Positions 35,737 to 44,492 are shown, counted from the first letter of the stretch. The stretch: 64,000 nucleotides of DNA from CAJPNN01 sp041844735 (GCA_041844735.1 JBGZBP010000004.1:1-64000); one strand, 5' to 3'. The notes: generated from the letters alone by a model not told the origin. Numbers and translations are program-made.

Positions 35737-37128
35737 ATGGCTATGAAAAACAGAGTGCCTGTAAGAGAGCAAGAAGCAAAAAAACGTGCAAAAAACTTCG
35801 AGGAAGTATGTTACGGATATAATGACGAAGAAGCTTTGGAAGAAGCGAAAAGATGTCTTAATTGTAAAAATCCGAGATGTGTGGGAGATTGCCCTGTATC
35901 CATTGATATCCCGGGGTTTATACAGGAAATTATCAACGGCAGCGTAGAAGGAGCCGGAAAGGTAATAGCACTTTCATCAGCTTTGCCGGCGGTATGCGGA
36001 AGAGTGTGTCCGCAGGAGACACAGTGCGAGAAGAGCTGTATCGTGGGTATCAAAGGAGAGCCTGTAGCTATTGGAAAGCTGGAAAGGTATGTGGCGGACA
36101 CTAACAGGGAAAGAGGCGTAAAGTTTAGTGATAAGCAACCGGAAAACGGCATTAAGGTAGCGGTTGTAGGATCAGGTCCGGCGGGACTTACTGCTGCAGG
36201 AGATTTAGCTAAGATGGGATATGATGTTACTATCTTTGAAGCGCTTCATGAGCCGGGTGGAGTTTTAGTATATGGTATTCCTGAGTTCAGACTTCCTAAG
36301 GAAGAGATTGTTAAATCCGAAATTGATGCACTTAAGGACTTAGGTGTAAAGATTGAGACAAACGTGATAATCGGAAGAACCGTTACTATACAGGAATTGA
36401 TGGAAGAAGAAGGCTTTAAAGCTGTATTTATCGGTTCGGGAGCAGGATTGCCTCAGTTCATGAATATTCCGGGAGAAAATGCGAACGGCGTATTTTCTGC
36501 AAATGAATTTTTAACAAGAGCAAACCTTATGAAAGCTTTTGATGACAAGTCCGACACCCCTGTTATGACAGGTAAAGTGGCAATAACTGTCGGTGGAGGA
36601 AACGTTGCTATGGATGCTGCAAGAACTGCACTTAGACTTGGAGCTGAATCCCATATCGTTTATAGAAGAAGTGAAGCAGAGCTTCCTGCAAGAATAGAAG
36701 AAATACATCATGCAAAGGAAGAAGGGATAAAGTTTAATTTGCTTACAAATCCTGTTGAAATCCTTACTGATGATAATGGTGATGTCGTAGGAATGAGATG
36801 TATCAGAATGGAACTTGGTGAGCCGGATGCTTCAGGAAGAAGACGTCCTGTTGAAATACCGGGATCGGAGTTTGTTATCGAGTGCAACTCTGTAATAATG
36901 GCTCTCGGTACATCGCCTAACCCACTGATTGCATCAACCACAGAGGGACTTGATATTAACAAGTGGAAGTGTGTTGTTGCTAATGAAGAAACGGGTGAAA
37001 CCTCTATTCCCGGAATTTTTGCAGGTGGAGATATCGTTACAGGAGCAGCGACTGTAATTCTTGCTATGGGAGCAGGTAAAGCGGCGGCAAAAGGCATCGA
37101 CAACTATTTGAAAGGTGTTCAAAAATAA
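35737..37128 (+). CDS. nfnB: NADH-dependent ferredoxin:NADP+ oxidoreductase subunit B (NfnB)
   Basis: A 463-residue glutamate-synthase-small-subunit-like flavoprotein. The N-terminal domain has CLNCKNPRCVGDCP and CGRVCPQETQCEKSC, ligands for two 4Fe-4S clusters. It is followed by a FAD Rossmann motif (VVGSGPAGLTAAGDLA), a nucleotide-binding VGGGNVAMDAARTALRLG and the closing PGIFAGGDIVTGAATV. In Nfn this subunit holds the bifurcating FAD and reacts with NADPH and ferredoxin. A lone GltD-like protein would be the alternative, but no gltB is present and nfnA lies directly upstream. Confidence 0.93.
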   Translation: MAMKNRVPVREQEAKKRAKNFEEVCYGYNDEEALEEAKRCLNCKNPRCVGDCPVSIDIPGFIQEIINGSVEGAGKVIALSSALPAVCGRVCPQETQCEKSCIVGIKGEPVAIGKLERYVADTNRERGVKFSDKQPENGIKVAVVGSGPAGLTAAGDLAKMGYDVTIFEALHEPGGVLVYGIPEFRLPKEEIVKSEIDALKDLGVKIETNVIIGRTVTIQELMEEEGFKAVFIGSGAGLPQFMNIPGENANGVFSANEFLTRANLMKAFDDKSDTPVMTGKVAITVGGGNVAMDAARTALRLGAESHIVYRRSEAELPARIEEIHHAKEEGIKFNLLTNPVEILTDDNGDVVGMRCIRMELGEPDASGRRRPVEIPGSEFVIECNSVIMALGTSPNPLIASTTEGLDINKWKCVVANEETGETSIPGIFAGGDIVTGAATVILAMGAGKAAAKGIDNYLKGVQK

Positions 37129-37217
37129 TCGGGAGCATATAAACAAAAACTCAATGGAACGAAAGTATTTGTGATTCCCGAATAATATTGAGGGGGAATC
37201 GTGAAAGAACGAAATGA

Positions 37218-37252
37218 AACGACCGGAAGATAAAAAATCCGGTCGTTTTTTT
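37218..37252 (+). terminator. Terminator after nfnAB
   Basis: Ten-base stem AACGACCGGA / TCCGGTCGTT, ten-base A-rich loop and a T-run; it also separates nfnB from the convergent MBOAT gene. Confidence 0.93.
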
Positions 37253-37310
37253 AATGTTGAAAAGGCAGAGATTTTTTTGTTGTGTATTAAAAGTCGAAAC
37301 ATAAAGCATA

Positions 37311-38726
37311 TTAAAATTTGAAGTATATAAACGGATTGTATGAGCCAAGCAGGATGAAGCCGATAGACAGCAGGAATGCGGAAATTAAGAGTAAATCTCC
37401 GGCAATCTTCGCAAACGAACCTAGAGGACTATCCGAAAGCTTGCTTGACAAAAAAGGTATTATAGGTACTGATGCTGCTATACCGACAGCAAAAGCTACT
37501 ATGTATTTAACACGGATTACCTGCACATATACTAAGAAATCAACATTTCCGATGCCGTAGCCACCGAACAGCCCGCAGAGCATTTTCGGAATCATGGATA
37601 GATTTTCCTGTCTGAAAAGTATCCATCCTATGACAATGCAAAAAATGGCATACAGATGCTTTAATGTGGCGGGAACAGCTATATTTATTCTGCCCAAAAC
37701 GAGTTTTTCAAAGAGGAGCAGAATGCCGTAGTAAAGTCCCCAAACAACAAAATTCCATGATGCTCCGTGCCATAATCCGGTCAGAAACCATACAGTAAAT
37801 ATATTTAAAATCCAGCGGACGGAACTTACTCTGTTTCCGCCCATAGGGATGTAAACATAATCCCTGAAAAATGTTGAAAGAGATATATGCCATCTACGCC
37901 AAAATTCTGTAACGGATTTTGAAATGTAGGGATAATTGAAGTTCTCCAAGTAGTGGAAGCCCAGCATACGACCCAGACCTATAGCCATATCGGAATAGCC
38001 TGAAAAATCAAAGTAGATTTGGAGAGTGTAGCCGACGGCGGCTATCCAGCCTCCGAGCATGCCGTAAGTTTCGGGAGAATGATTTAAAATGGCATCTACG
38101 ACCGTTCCCATATTGTTGGCAATAAGAACTTTTTTTGAAAAGCCTGTCATAAAGCGTCTGAGCCCATATGAAAAATCCTCAATGCTTGTTTTTCTGCTCA
38201 TTATTTCTTCCGCAACGGTCTGATATCTGACTATGGGGCCTGCAATCAGCTGCGGAAAGGCAAAAATATATGAGCCGAGATATATGGGATTTTTTTGAAC
38301 AACGGCATCACCCCTGTACACGTCTATCACATAGGTTATAATCTGAAATGTAAAAAATGATATACCTATGGGTAAAGCTATATTTCGTTCCGAGATATTC
38401 AAACCTGTGAGACTGTTTATGTTGTCGATGATAAAATTTGTGTACTTGAAATATCCGATGACGGCAATGTTGAAAAAAATAGCACTTGAAAGTAGGAGTT
38501 TCTTATATATTCGGGATTTTGTATTTCCGATGAGAAGACCCAGAATGTAGTTCGCAAGCATTGATATAAGTATCAGAAATACATAAACAGGTTCTCCCCA
38601 GGCATAAAAAATAACGGAAAAACAAAACAATGCCGTGTTTTTAAGCGACCTGCCCGGCATTAAAAAATATATAAAAATAAAAATCGGAAGAAATACAAAT
38701 AGAAATTCCGTGCTTGCAAAAATCAT
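37311..38726 (-). CDS. MBOAT family O-acyltransferase (AlgI/DltB-like)
   Basis: A 471-residue integral membrane protein with about ten or more helices. Family motifs include LPIGISFFTFQIITYVIDVYRG, WRRWHISLSTFFRDYVYIPM with a His, and TGLWHGASWNFVVWGLYYG with the catalytic MBOAT histidine. AlgI-type MBOATs move acetyl groups across the membrane to an extracytoplasmic polysaccharide O-acetyltransferase. The partner is encoded immediately upstream (minus strand) and overlaps by four bases. Likely substrate: a cell-wall-linked or capsular polysaccharide; no glycosyltransferases are nearby to say which. Confidence 0.93.
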   Translation of the reverse strand: MIFASTEFLFVFLPIFIFIYFLMPGRSLKNTALFCFSVIFYAWGEPVYVFLILISMLANYILGLLIGNTKSRIYKKLLLSSAIFFNIAVIGYFKYTNFIIDNINSLTGLNISERNIALPIGISFFTFQIITYVIDVYRGDAVVQKNPIYLGSYIFAFPQLIAGPIVRYQTVAEEIMSRKTSIEDFSYGLRRFMTGFSKKVLIANNMGTVVDAILNHSPETYGMLGGWIAAVGYTLQIYFDFSGYSDMAIGLGRMLGFHYLENFNYPYISKSVTEFWRRWHISLSTFFRDYVYIPMGGNRVSSVRWILNIFTVWFLTGLWHGASWNFVVWGLYYGILLLFEKLVLGRINIAVPATLKHLYAIFCIVIGWILFRQENLSMIPKMLCGLFGGYGIGNVDFLVYVQVIRVKYIVAFAVGIAASVPIIPFLSSKLSDSPLGSFAKIAGDLLLISAFLLSIGFILLGSYNPFIYFKF

Positions 38727-40027
38727 TTTTCTGTCACCTGCCTTACTCCGATGTTTTCAGGAAAACTGATGTAAAGTCCGTTAGTACTTGAAAGTATCAG
38801 TATGTCAGTTATTTTTTTCTCTTTTACGAACGATGCCAACCAGTTGGGATTTTCATGTCCGTACATCCTTTGATCCACGACATATGTCTTTGTGAAATGA
38901 GATGCGATTAGGGGCTCTATACAGTTGGACAATGAGTCTCCTATAATTAGCAGATTGCCAAGCCTGTTCGCGACGGCATGATTCATGCTCCCCGGGGTGA
39001 AATCATATTCAATCAATCCGACATCCATGTGATGGAAATTCCCGTAGATGTTATCATAGATGCTTTGTGAATCCGAAGTTCTTCTTTCAGAAATTTCGTT
39101 GTGTCCGTCATGTAAGAGATATTCCGATTTTAGCGAAAACTCTTTTGGCGGAACGGCTCCGTTAACCTTTATTATGTAAGAATTTGACGGTACTACAGCA
39201 TCCATATCGATATATTCAAACTCGTCGTAATACTTGTCGGAAAGCAGAGTTCTTGCAACGGACCCTCTAAATTTCACGTTTTTTAATTTTTGAAAGTTGG
39301 ACACTTTTATAGGGTTATCTATGTTGAGTAAGCGGCAGATTTGCAAGTATCCGGCATATGCACCACGTATGCTCCAGTGATGGTCGGTTTTGAAAAAGTA
39401 TTGTTTGTGCAAAGATGCATCGGGCACATTCAATATACTTGTAGATATTTCGCTTTTTAAGTTTGAAGAAAATGCGAAAAAAGTTTTGAATTCATCATAT
39501 GGAGACAATTTTTTTTCTCCCGAGGGAACCTGCCATGTCATCGGAACGGCGAATATGCTCATTTTTACAGCAGGGTTTGCGGATTTTGCTACATCATAAT
39601 ATCTGTTATAATATTCGGTCGCTATGTCCGATTTTTGGGGAAATGCCAAGAAACGGCAGTACCTTTTGTTTTTGATGTCATCATAGTAAAGGATGTTATC
39701 TTTCAATTTCAAGGGCATATAACCTATTGATGAAGAAAACAACAGCATGTCGAGTTTGCTGTCTATACCGGAAAGTCCGGACACGATATTGTCATATCCG
39801 GGAAAGCGGTTCATAACCATATTCAGAATATCGGTTTCAAAATGGTTAATCTCACTTTTAAATTTATTGAAACGTTCTCCTGTAAAATCCCTGTATAGAA
39901 CGTTGTTGCCCAGTGCCTCGGCATTACTTTTTTTGTTTGCAAAGTAAGCATAGGGAAGATAGGCGAAGAGGCTGAATATAATAGCCAGCGAAATTATAGA
40001 AAAAATTTTATCTTGTAAATTTTTCAA
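38723..40027 (-). CDS. DHHW/AlgJ-like polysaccharide O-acetyltransferase partner
   Basis: A 434-residue protein with one N-terminal membrane helix (about 8-30) and an extracytoplasmic SGNH-like domain. The motif FFKTDHHWSIRGAY carries the Asp-His pair of the DHHW/AlgJ/AlgX family, and LLIIGDSLSNCIEPL supplies the Ser of the GDS block. It is the expected acetyl-accepting and transferring partner of the MBOAT protein. Start is TTG 40027 with GGAGG nine bases before it. The 187 bases between this gene and the divergent scpA hold the scpA promoter. Confidence 0.88.
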   Translation of the reverse strand: MKNLQDKIFSIISLAIIFSLFAYLPYAYFANKKSNAEALGNNVLYRDFTGERFNKFKSEINHFETDILNMVMNRFPGYDNIVSGLSGIDSKLDMLLFSSSIGYMPLKLKDNILYYDDIKNKRYCRFLAFPQKSDIATEYYNRYYDVAKSANPAVKMSIFAVPMTWQVPSGEKKLSPYDEFKTFFAFSSNLKSEISTSILNVPDASLHKQYFFKTDHHWSIRGAYAGYLQICRLLNIDNPIKVSNFQKLKNVKFRGSVARTLLSDKYYDEFEYIDMDAVVPSNSYIIKVNGAVPPKEFSLKSEYLLHDGHNEISERRTSDSQSIYDNIYGNFHHMDVGLIEYDFTPGSMNHAVANRLGNLLIIGDSLSNCIEPLIASHFTKTYVVDQRMYGHENPNWLASFVKEKKITDILILSSTNGLYISFPENIGVRQVTEK

Positions 40028-40119
40028 AACCTATCCTCCAATCTGTATTATTATCAAATATAGTAATAAGATATAATAACATAAAAGGGAAAATATTTAA
40101 ACCTGCACTACAGGATGTT

Positions 40120-40148
40120 TTGATAAGTAATGGAAAAATTTTTATACA
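40120..40148 (+). promoter_or_regulatory. Promoter of scpAB
   Basis: TTGATA (40120-40125), 17 bases, TATACA (40143-40148), about 65 bases before scpA. Confidence 0.65.
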
Positions 40149-40214
40149 TGTGATAAACTTAAATCTGCGAATTATCAGAAAGGTGTCCGGTTGCGGGCAT
40201 AGGCGGATAAAAGA

Positions 40215-40970
40215 ATGGGATACAAAGTTAAACTGGAAAACTTTGAAGGACCTTTTGATTTGCTTGTTTATCTTATAGAAAGTTCGGAAATGAGCATATA
40301 TGACATAAAGGTTTCGGAGATAACAGAACAATATCTTCTGCATGTGGAGGCATTGAAAGAAACTAATATCAATGATATTGGTGATTTTATGGTGCTGGCG
40401 GCAGAACTTATAGAGATTAAGTCGAAGATGTTACTGCCGGTGAAAAAGGATGAGGGAGTACAGAGCATAGAGGAAGATCCAAGAAGTGTGCTTGTAGAAA
40501 AGCTGCTTGAGTATAAAAGGTTTAAAATGGCATCAAAGTTGTTTGAAGACAGATTTGAACGGATGACACATGTGTATACCAAGCCGCAGGAAGATTTGGC
40601 ACCTTACAAAAAGGAGGCAGAGGAAAATATAATAGTCGATACCGATAAATTCATTCAGGCTTTTGAACTTTTTCTGCAACGGAAGAAAAAAGTTGAGGAT
40701 GTAAAAAAGTATTATGAGAGGGTCGAAAGGCAAAAAGTTTCCGTAGAGTCAAAAATGATGGAGATAGGGGAGAAGTTTCGTGCGTGCAGATTTCAAAACA
40801 TGGGATTCAGGGACTTGCTGGCAGACAGAAGTAATTATCAGGTGGCACTGACATTTTCCGCCTTGCTTGAAATGATAAAACAAAGGATTTTAGATGCGGA
40901 TCAGGACGAGAGCTTTTCGGAAATAGAAGTTAAGTATGTGGGTAAAATGGAGGAACGAGATGAGCAGTAA
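40215..40970 (+). CDS. scpA: Segregation and condensation protein A
   Basis: A 251-residue kleisin subunit of the SMC-ScpAB condensin. The start YKVKLENFEGPFDLLVYLIE is diagnostic, followed by the helical N-terminal SMC-binding domain (ISDIGDFMVLAAELIEIKSKMLL-like region) and a C-terminal winged helix with TFSALLEMIKQ. It bridges the SMC heads to compact and segregate the chromosome. It overlaps scpB by 11 bases. Usual length. Confidence 0.95.
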   Translation: MGYKVKLENFEGPFDLLVYLIESSEMSIYDIKVSEITEQYLLHVEALKETNINDIGDFMVLAAELIEIKSKMLLPVKKDEGVQSIEEDPRSVLVEKLLEYKRFKMASKLFEDRFERMTHVYTKPQEDLAPYKKEAEENIIVDTDKFIQAFELFLQRKKKVEDVKKYYERVERQKVSVESKMMEIGEKFRACRFQNMGFRDLLADRSNYQVALTFSALLEMIKQRILDADQDESFSEIEVKYVGKMEERDEQ

Positions 40971-41544
40971 GCAAACTATAAAATCGGCGATAGAGTCCAT
41001 TCTTTTCGTTTGGGGAGAACCGCTTGATGTCAAACTCGTGGCGGAAGTTTTCAATATAACATGGAAAGAAGCCTACGAGTACCTAAAAGAGCTTGCAGAT
41101 GAATATGAGCAGGAACGCAGGGGAATATGCATAAGAGAAGCGGATAAATGCTTTCAGTTCGTTACTCGTGAGGAAAACAGTATTTTCATAGAGAAATTTT
41201 GTACCCCTGTCAAAGATAAGAGGCTTTCGACATCAGCCATGGAAGTACTTGCAATAATAGCGTATAAACAGCCTGTTACGAGAGCGGAGATAGACAGCAT
41301 CAGAGGTGTTAAAAGTGAAAGAGTAATAGAGGGACTTGAGAAAAAGAACTTCATATGTGAGGCGGGCAGATCGTCTGCCATTGGAAGACCTATTCTTTAC
41401 GGAACCACCAGACTGTTTTTGGAAAAATTCGGGCTCAAAAATATCAAAGAGCTGCCGGAGATACAAAATATAGAAAATGTAATTAACGGTGAAGAAGTTG
41501 ATGATGAGGACTTGGCGGACAGACAGATAAGTATTGAACTTTAG
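40960..41544 (+). CDS. scpB: Segregation and condensation protein B
   Basis: A 194-residue ScpB made of two winged-helix domains that dimerises and binds the ScpA linker. IKSAIESILFVWGEPLD and STSAMEVLAIIAYKQPVTRAEI are typical. GVKSERVIEGLEKKNFICEAGRSSAIGRPILYGTT is the second-domain signature, quoted here only in part for recognition of its GRP...YGTT core. ATG 40960 follows GGAGG by five bases and is preferred over ATG 40936 inside scpA. After it, 41545-41910 holds AT-rich DNA, a terminator and the promoter of the next operon. Confidence 0.94.
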   Translation: MSSKQTIKSAIESILFVWGEPLDVKLVAEVFNITWKEAYEYLKELADEYEQERRGICIREADKCFQFVTREENSIFIEKFCTPVKDKRLSTSAMEVLAIIAYKQPVTRAEIDSIRGVKSERVIEGLEKKNFICEAGRSSAIGRPILYGTTRLFLEKFGLKNIKELPEIQNIENVINGEEVDDEDLADRQISIEL

Positions 41545-41749
41545 AATACGAATTTTAATAATAAATACTATAAAAAATAAATTTATCACAAAAAAGTCTA
41601 CCAAAAAATCAAGAAAAAATATATGTGCCAATAGCGTGTTAATTATCAAAAAAGCAAAAAAGAAACGCAAATATGGTCTTGCAGTGAGACAAAGCCTTGA
41701 AAGTTAAGAGAAATTGGCAAACAAATAACAAGAAAAATTAAGCGCAAAA

Positions 41750-41774
41750 ACTCTCCTGCGACAGGAGAGTTTTT
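41750..41774 (+). terminator. Terminator upstream of the hot-dog/Etf operon
   Basis: Perfect 8-bp stem CTCTCCTG / CAGGAGAG with a three-base loop and TTTTT. Confidence 0.9.
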
Positions 41775-41805
41775 AATATATTAAACAAAAAACCTGCAAA
41801 ACACA

Positions 41806-41845
41806 TTGTTAAAAACTTGACACTCTAACAGACGTAGACTTTAGT
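41806..41845 (+). promoter_or_regulatory. Promoter with a candidate Rex operator
   Basis: TTGACA (41817-41822), 17 bases, TTTAGT (41840-41845). The sequence TTGTTAA-AAAC-TTGACAC (41806-41823) matches 12 of 14 half-site positions of the Rex consensus TTGTTAA-N4-TTAACAA and overlaps the -35 box. A short palindrome AGTATATACT follows at 41843-41852. The operon would then be opened by high NADH, which fits a reductive pathway. Confidence 0.5.
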
Positions 41846-41910
41846 ATATACTCACGAAGAAGTTTTTATAAAACTATTACTATAAAAATTTTTAAAAGGA
41901 GGAAACACCA

Positions 41911-42357
41911 GTGAGAAAAGTATCATTCTTAAGCTATAAGATGACAACTGCCGATGCCAACAGTCCTGACGGAATCGTGCCTATCGGTAGACAGTTCGAC
42001 TTTATAGGCGATGTGGAAACAGAGCAGATGATCCTTAACGACGGAGACGAATCACTTTGCCTGGGTTACGACAATGTCAGATTCTTTGAAGAAGTTTATG
42101 TTGGAGATCAGCTGGATTTCAAGGCAACTATGCTGAAAGTCGGAAATACTTCACGTCAGTGTCTTATCCAGACATTCAAGGTTGCGACACCGGCAAGCCG
42201 CATGGGTAAGAAGGACGCAAAACCCGGTGATATGCACTATTTTGAGGAACCGAAGCTAATTACGGAGGGCAAGGTTACCTTAGTAGTAAAGAAACATTTA
42301 CAGAGAGGCGTACAGCCGGATGGAATCGTTAAAGATCCATGGGCACCTATTGAATAA
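41911..42357 (+). CDS. Hot-dog-fold beta-aminoacyl-CoA ammonia-lyase-like protein, type A copy 1
   Basis: A 148-residue cytoplasmic protein with the hot-dog pattern of the beta-alanyl-CoA/3-aminobutyryl-CoA ammonia-lyases (Acl, Kal): GDVETEQMILNDGDESLCLGYDNV followed by VYVGDQLDFKATMLKVGNTSRQ, quoted here as separate blocks, is the same order as Acl's GDVGTEL...DGD...VYVGD...KVGNQS. These enzymes reversibly remove ammonia from a beta-aminoacyl-CoA to give an enoyl-CoA. The YGG-V-GAR motif of Kal/Acl is altered to NSPDGIVPIGR, so this may be a structural or specificity subunit. First gene of the operon; GTG 41911 after AGGAGG. The protein is 143/148 identical to the copy at 44008-44454. Confidence 0.78.
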   Translation: MRKVSFLSYKMTTADANSPDGIVPIGRQFDFIGDVETEQMILNDGDESLCLGYDNVRFFEEVYVGDQLDFKATMLKVGNTSRQCLIQTFKVATPASRMGKKDAKPGDMHYFEEPKLITEGKVTLVVKKHLQRGVQPDGIVKDPWAPIE

Positions 42358-42377
42358 TCTGAAAGGAGATAAATAAA

Positions 42378-42749
42378 ATGACACAGGAAGTAACAATGAG
42401 ATACAGAATGTCGGATAGAGACGTTTTTTACGGTGGAGGAGTTGTAAACGGAGCTCGTTCCATCACATACATGGGAGATCTTTGTGACAGATTGATGGCA
42501 AAGGTTTATGGAAACACAGGAAGATGTACTTGTGTAGAGCAGGTGAGACTTTATGTTCCGGTATTTGCAGGAGATTACATGGAGTTCCATGCAAGAGTAG
42601 TTGAGCAGAAGGATAAGACTTGCAAGATTGAATGTCGTTCATTCAAAGTAGCGGTGATTCCTGAAGATCCTGAATTCCCAAGCTCAATCGACGTGCTTGA
42701 AGATCCTGAATTATCAACAGCTGCTACATTTATTTATGAAGCAAAATAG
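42378..42749 (+). CDS. Hot-dog-fold beta-aminoacyl-CoA ammonia-lyase-like protein, type B
   Basis: A 123-residue hot-dog protein closer to Kal (3-aminobutyryl-CoA ammonia-lyase of lysine fermenters). It keeps YRMSDRDVFYGGGVVNGAR (residues about 8-26), where Kal/Acl show RMS-DAHYGG-LV-GAR, then MGDL and VPVFAGDYMEFHARV. The His of Kal's DAHYGG is Phe here. It is a distant paralogue of the type A proteins on both sides. Since hot-dog enzymes form their active sites between subunits, an A-B heteromer is plausible. It starts 21 bases after copy A1 with AAAGGAG. The substrate cannot be read from sequence. Confidence 0.78.
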   Translation: MTQEVTMRYRMSDRDVFYGGGVVNGARSITYMGDLCDRLMAKVYGNTGRCTCVEQVRLYVPVFAGDYMEFHARVVEQKDKTCKIECRSFKVAVIPEDPEFPSSIDVLEDPELSTAATFIYEAK

Positions 42750-42810
42750 GATACGGATATAAATACAAATATTAAAAAGATAGCAGATGTAAATTGAAAG
42801 GAGAAAGTGT

Positions 42811-43995
42811 ATGAAAGCATTGCAAGGATTAAAAGTGTTGGATCTTACGACTGCTTTGAACGGACCGTTTTGTACTACTCTTTTAGCAGACCACGGTGCG
42901 GATGTAATCAAGTTTGAGCCGCCGTCAGGGGAACAGTGCAGAACATGGGGTCCTATGGACGAAAAGAGCGGAGAAAGCGGATTTTATGCTTTTTTAAATA
43001 GAAATAAAAAGGGTTGTACATTGAACCTTAAGAATGAGAAAGCAAGACAGATTTTTTATGATCTTGTTAAAGATGCGGATGCCGTAGTTGAAAACTACAG
43101 ACCGGGAGTAACTAAGAAATTAGGTGTTGACTATGAGACACTTAAGAAGATAAATCCTAGAATAATATATGCATCAGGATCGGGATTCGGTCAGACAGGA
43201 CCTATATCTCATCGTCCTTGCTATGACATAGTGGCACAGTCAATGGGAGGTATGGTAAACCTTACAGGATATAAAGATACACCGCCGGTAAAGGTAGGAC
43301 CGTCAGTTGCAGACCACGTGGCAGGTATTTATCTATGTGTAGGATTCTTGATGGCGTTGTATTATAGAGAAAAGACAGGTCTTGGACAGCAGGTGGATGT
43401 TTCAATGCAGGATACTATTTTCACATTGCTTGAGAATTCCATTGTCAAGACAACTATGGACGGAATCATTCCTCAGCGTCAGGGTAACGTGGATCCGTCA
43501 ATTGCACCTTTTGATATTTATGAAGCAAAAGACGGTTTCGTATCACTTGGTGTAGGTAATGACAGATTGTTCAAGAAGTTCTGTGAGGTTATAGGAAAAG
43601 AGGAGCTGCTTGAGGACGAGCGTTATACTACAAACGAGTTGAGATGTGAGAACTATGAGGGCGAAGGACAGTTACAGGATGTAATACGTGAGTGGTGTTC
43701 TACAAGAAGCAAGTTTGAAATAGAAGAAATCATGGATGAGGCGGGTATACCGTGCGGACCTGTTTTGGACATGCAGGAAGCTATTGATCATCCGCAGATA
43801 CAGGCAAGAGAAATGATGGTCAATATTGATCACCCTACAATAGGACCTATGTACTTCCAGGGATGTCCGGTAAAACTTTGTGACACTCCTCCAAGTATAG
43901 ACACTCCGGCACCGTTGCTCGGTCAGCACAACAAAGAAGTGTTCGGACTTACAGATGAGGAATTAGAGGCATACCTTGAAGAGGGTGTAATGTAA
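42811..43995 (+). CDS. CaiB/BaiF family (class III) CoA-transferase
   Basis: A 394-residue class III CoA-transferase. The catalytic Asp is Asp168 in GPSVADHVAGIY (Asp169 in formyl-CoA transferase). VLDLTTALNGPFCTTLLADHG and FLNRNKKGCTLNLKNEKAR are characteristic. TGLGQQVDVSMQD follows the active-site region. It moves CoA between carboxylates through an aspartyl-CoA anhydride. In this operon it could load CoA on the incoming amino acid using the saturated product acyl-CoA as donor, as CaiB does in carnitine reduction and as Pct does in beta-alanine/alanine fermentation. 61 bases follow hot-dog B; 12 bases precede copy A2. Confidence 0.9.
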   Translation: MKALQGLKVLDLTTALNGPFCTTLLADHGADVIKFEPPSGEQCRTWGPMDEKSGESGFYAFLNRNKKGCTLNLKNEKARQIFYDLVKDADAVVENYRPGVTKKLGVDYETLKKINPRIIYASGSGFGQTGPISHRPCYDIVAQSMGGMVNLTGYKDTPPVKVGPSVADHVAGIYLCVGFLMALYYREKTGLGQQVDVSMQDTIFTLLENSIVKTTMDGIIPQRQGNVDPSIAPFDIYEAKDGFVSLGVGNDRLFKKFCEVIGKEELLEDERYTTNELRCENYEGEGQLQDVIREWCSTRSKFEIEEIMDEAGIPCGPVLDMQEAIDHPQIQAREMMVNIDHPTIGPMYFQGCPVKLCDTPPSIDTPAPLLGQHNKEVFGLTDEELEAYLEEGVM

Positions 43996-44007
43996 AGGGG
44001 GATAACG

Positions 44008-44454
44008 ATGAGAAAAGTATCATTTCTAAGTTATAAAATGACTACTGCCGATGCCAACAGCCCTGATGGAATCGTGCCTATCGGCAGACAGTTTGACTTT
44101 ATAGGAGATGTTGAAACAGAGCAGATGATATTAAATGACGGTGATGAGTCTCTTTGTCTCGGATATGATAATGTGAGATTTTTTGAAGAGGTTTATGTAG
44201 GAGATCAGTTGGACTTCAAAGCAACAATGTTGAAGGTCGGCAATACTTCCCGTCAGTGCCTGATTCAGACATTTAAAGTAGCGACTCCGGCAACAAGAGC
44301 AGGAGTAAAGGATGCAAAGCCGGGCGATATGGTTTACTTTGATGAGCCTAAGCTGATTACAGAGGGAAAAGTAACATTGGTTGTTAAGAAACATCTACAG
44401 AGAGGTGTGCAGCCTGACGGAATCGTTAAAGATCCTTGGGCACCTATTGAATAG
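44008..44454 (+). CDS. Hot-dog-fold beta-aminoacyl-CoA ammonia-lyase-like protein, type A copy 2
   Basis: A second 148-residue type A protein. It differs from copy 1 at five residues only: 96 (Ser/Thr), 98 (Met/Ala), 100 (Lys/Val), 109 (His/Val) and 112 (Glu/Asp), all in one loop region. Yet in the first 95 codons I count about 42 synonymous codon differences, so the two genes are old copies held to the same protein sequence. It lies between the CoA-transferase and acyl-CoA dehydrogenase genes. Start ATG behind AAAGGGGG. A 99-base gap with a small hairpin follows. Confidence 0.78.
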   Translation: MRKVSFLSYKMTTADANSPDGIVPIGRQFDFIGDVETEQMILNDGDESLCLGYDNVRFFEEVYVGDQLDFKATMLKVGNTSRQCLIQTFKVATPATRAGVKDAKPGDMVYFDEPKLITEGKVTLVVKKHLQRGVQPDGIVKDPWAPIE

Positions 44455-44492
44455 TAATTTACAATCGGTTGTTTAATAAATAATTTTTGTCT

